From: Bradyrhizobium sp. dw_411
Lineage (GTDB): Bacteria; Pseudomonadota; Alphaproteobacteria; Rhizobiales; Xanthobacteraceae
Direction: 5' to 3'
Assembly (NCBI RefSeq): GCF_018449695.1
Contig: NZ_JAAVUY010000024.1
Coordinates: forward strand, 24,922-88,921
Length of the DNA stretch: 64,000 nt
Shown here: positions 63,181-64,000 of the stretch, in pieces
How positions within the stretch are numbered: the stretch's first letter is position 1
Layout of the letters: every line of letters begins with the position of its first letter
The notes under the pieces: model-generated
Databases searched by the model: none
What the model was told of the DNA's origin: nothing
Seen by the model: the letters and a program-made list of their open reading frames with translations, nothing else
Translations under genes and position numbers: made by a program

Positions 63181-63984
63181 ATGGTGGCGATACCCATCGC
63201 GCTCACCATCGCCGGCTCGGATTCGTCTGGAGGCGCCGGTATCCAGGCGGACCTGAAGACGTTTGCCGCGCTCGGCGTCTACGGCGCTTCGGCGATCACA
63301 GCCCTGACCGCGCAGAACACCAAAGGCGTCGCCGGCATTCATGCCGTGCCCGCCGAATTCGTGACCGCGCAGATCGATGCGGTGTTCTCCGATCTCGACG
63401 TCAAGGCCGTCAAGATCGGGATGGTAGCGCAGCTTGCGACCATCGATGCCATCGCCGCCAGTCTGATGCGATGGTCGCCTGGACATGTCGTGCTCGATCC
63501 GGTGCTGGTCGCGACCTCCGGGGATCGTCTGCTGGCGACGGAGGCGGTGGAGCGCTTGCGCACCGGCCTCATTCCACGGGCATCCTTGATCACGCCGAAC
63601 CTGCCCGAAGCCGCCGCGTTGCTCGATGAGCCCATCGCATCCGACGAAGCGGCGATCGAACGCCAGGGCCGGCGGCTGTTGACGCTGGGATGTCGGAGTG
63701 TGTTGATCAAGGGTGGCCACGGGCAGGGCAGCGAGAGCATCGACTATCTCGTCAGCGGTCACGGCACGCTGGCGCTGCCGGCGCCGCGCATCGCGACCCA
63801 GAATACCCACGGCACCGGATGCTCACTGTCGTCGGCGATCGCCGCGGGCCTTGCCAAGGGCGAGGATCTTGAAAGCGCCGTGCGTCACGCCAAGACTTTT
63901 ATTAGTGCTGCGATCGCGGCAGCCGATCGCCTTGGCGTCGGCCATGGCCACGGGCCGATCCATCATTTTCATCGATTTTATTGA
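63181..63984 (+). CDS. thiD: Hydroxymethylpyrimidine/phosphomethylpyrimidine kinase
   Basis: A 267-residue ribokinase-fold enzyme of thiamine synthesis: ALTIAGSDSSGGAGIQADLK, ALTAQNTKGV, KIGMVAQ, LDPVLVATSGDRLL and NTHGTGCSLSSAIAAGLA (anion hole and base). It phosphorylates HMP to HMP-pyrophosphate. ATG 63181 overlaps the stop of a 12-codon frame (63145 region) as TGATG, so translation may be coupled; no clear ribosome site precedes it. Confidence 0.93.
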   Translation: MVAIPIALTIAGSDSSGGAGIQADLKTFAALGVYGASAITALTAQNTKGVAGIHAVPAEFVTAQIDAVFSDLDVKAVKIGMVAQLATIDAIAASLMRWSPGHVVLDPVLVATSGDRLLATEAVERLRTGLIPRASLITPNLPEAAALLDEPIASDEAAIERQGRRLLTLGCRSVLIKGGHGQGSESIDYLVSGHGTLALPAPRIATQNTHGTGCSLSSAIAAGLAKGEDLESAVRHAKTFISAAIAAADRLGVGHGHGPIHHFHRFY

Positions 63985-64000
63985 GGAGAAAATACGCCGA

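Overview
The window reads as chromosomal DNA of a Bradyrhizobium-like alphaproteobacterium (Nitrobacteraceae). The support is high-GC coding sequence, a metK-ahcY block preceded by a helix-turn-helix/methyltransferase-like gene, Rhizobiales-type LPS core and O-antigen genes, many small conserved proteins of unknown function, and several dispersed palindromic repeats of the kind common in that group. I recognised no rRNA, tRNA, CRISPR array, transposase, integrase or replication origin.

Layout. (1) 0-9.5 kb: a catabolic cluster, probably for an aromatic or heteroaromatic acid. It holds two MFS transporters, a UbiD-type decarboxylase, an HpaB-type flavin monooxygenase, an HpaC-type flavin reductase, a cupin, an NMT1-like protein with no signal peptide, a DUF2848 protein, and MarR and GntR regulators. 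Three leftward promoters here have TTGACA boxes with 17-bp spacers and palindromes over the -10; two of them are near-copies. (2) 9.6-23.5 kb: a sulfotransferase-like gene, a PQQ- and haem-containing alcohol dehydrogenase, a solute-binding protein, a TPR-caspase, several small proteins, a porin, a TPR-retropepsin, a zinc-ribbon protein and a VOC protein. (3) 22.1-28.8 kb: the SAM cycle (putative regulator, metK, ahcY), a Baeyer-Villiger-like flavin monooxygenase and two small genes. (4) 28.9-52.3 kb: an FAH-family hydrolase, an MsbA-like ABC exporter, then envelope polysaccharide genes: galE, a core mannosyltransferase, gmhB, waaF, hldD, hldE, an O-antigen ligase/polymerase, a WbpM-type dehydratase, glycosyltransferases, a WbpV/WreQ-type reductase, a WecA/WbpL-type initiating transferase, a flippase-like protein, a UDP-glucuronate epimerase, manC, a WbpB/WbpE-like pair and murJ. 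Together they make heptose and mannose for the core and apparently UDP-QuiNAc for O-antigen initiation.

(5) 52.3-55.4 kb: a block with a visibly more AT-rich secreted Cys-rich repeat protein and an MFS transporter. It is flanked by a 60-bp imperfect direct repeat that includes the last nine codons and stop of murJ, which looks like an insertion at the murJ 3' end. (6) 55.4-64 kb: a c-type cytochrome, an orphan CoxL-like molybdenum hydroxylase large subunit, cytochrome c', a CHRD protein, a dihaem cytochrome, an ArsR-SRPBCC operon with a striking double palindrome in its promoter, a stand-alone Lrp ligand-binding domain, and thiD.

I did not find a clearly new multi-gene system. The strongest leads are the duplicated operator-promoters of the catabolic cluster together with its signal-less binding-protein-fold enzyme candidate, the regulator-like gene before metK, the murJ-end insertion, and the self-regulated ArsR promoter.
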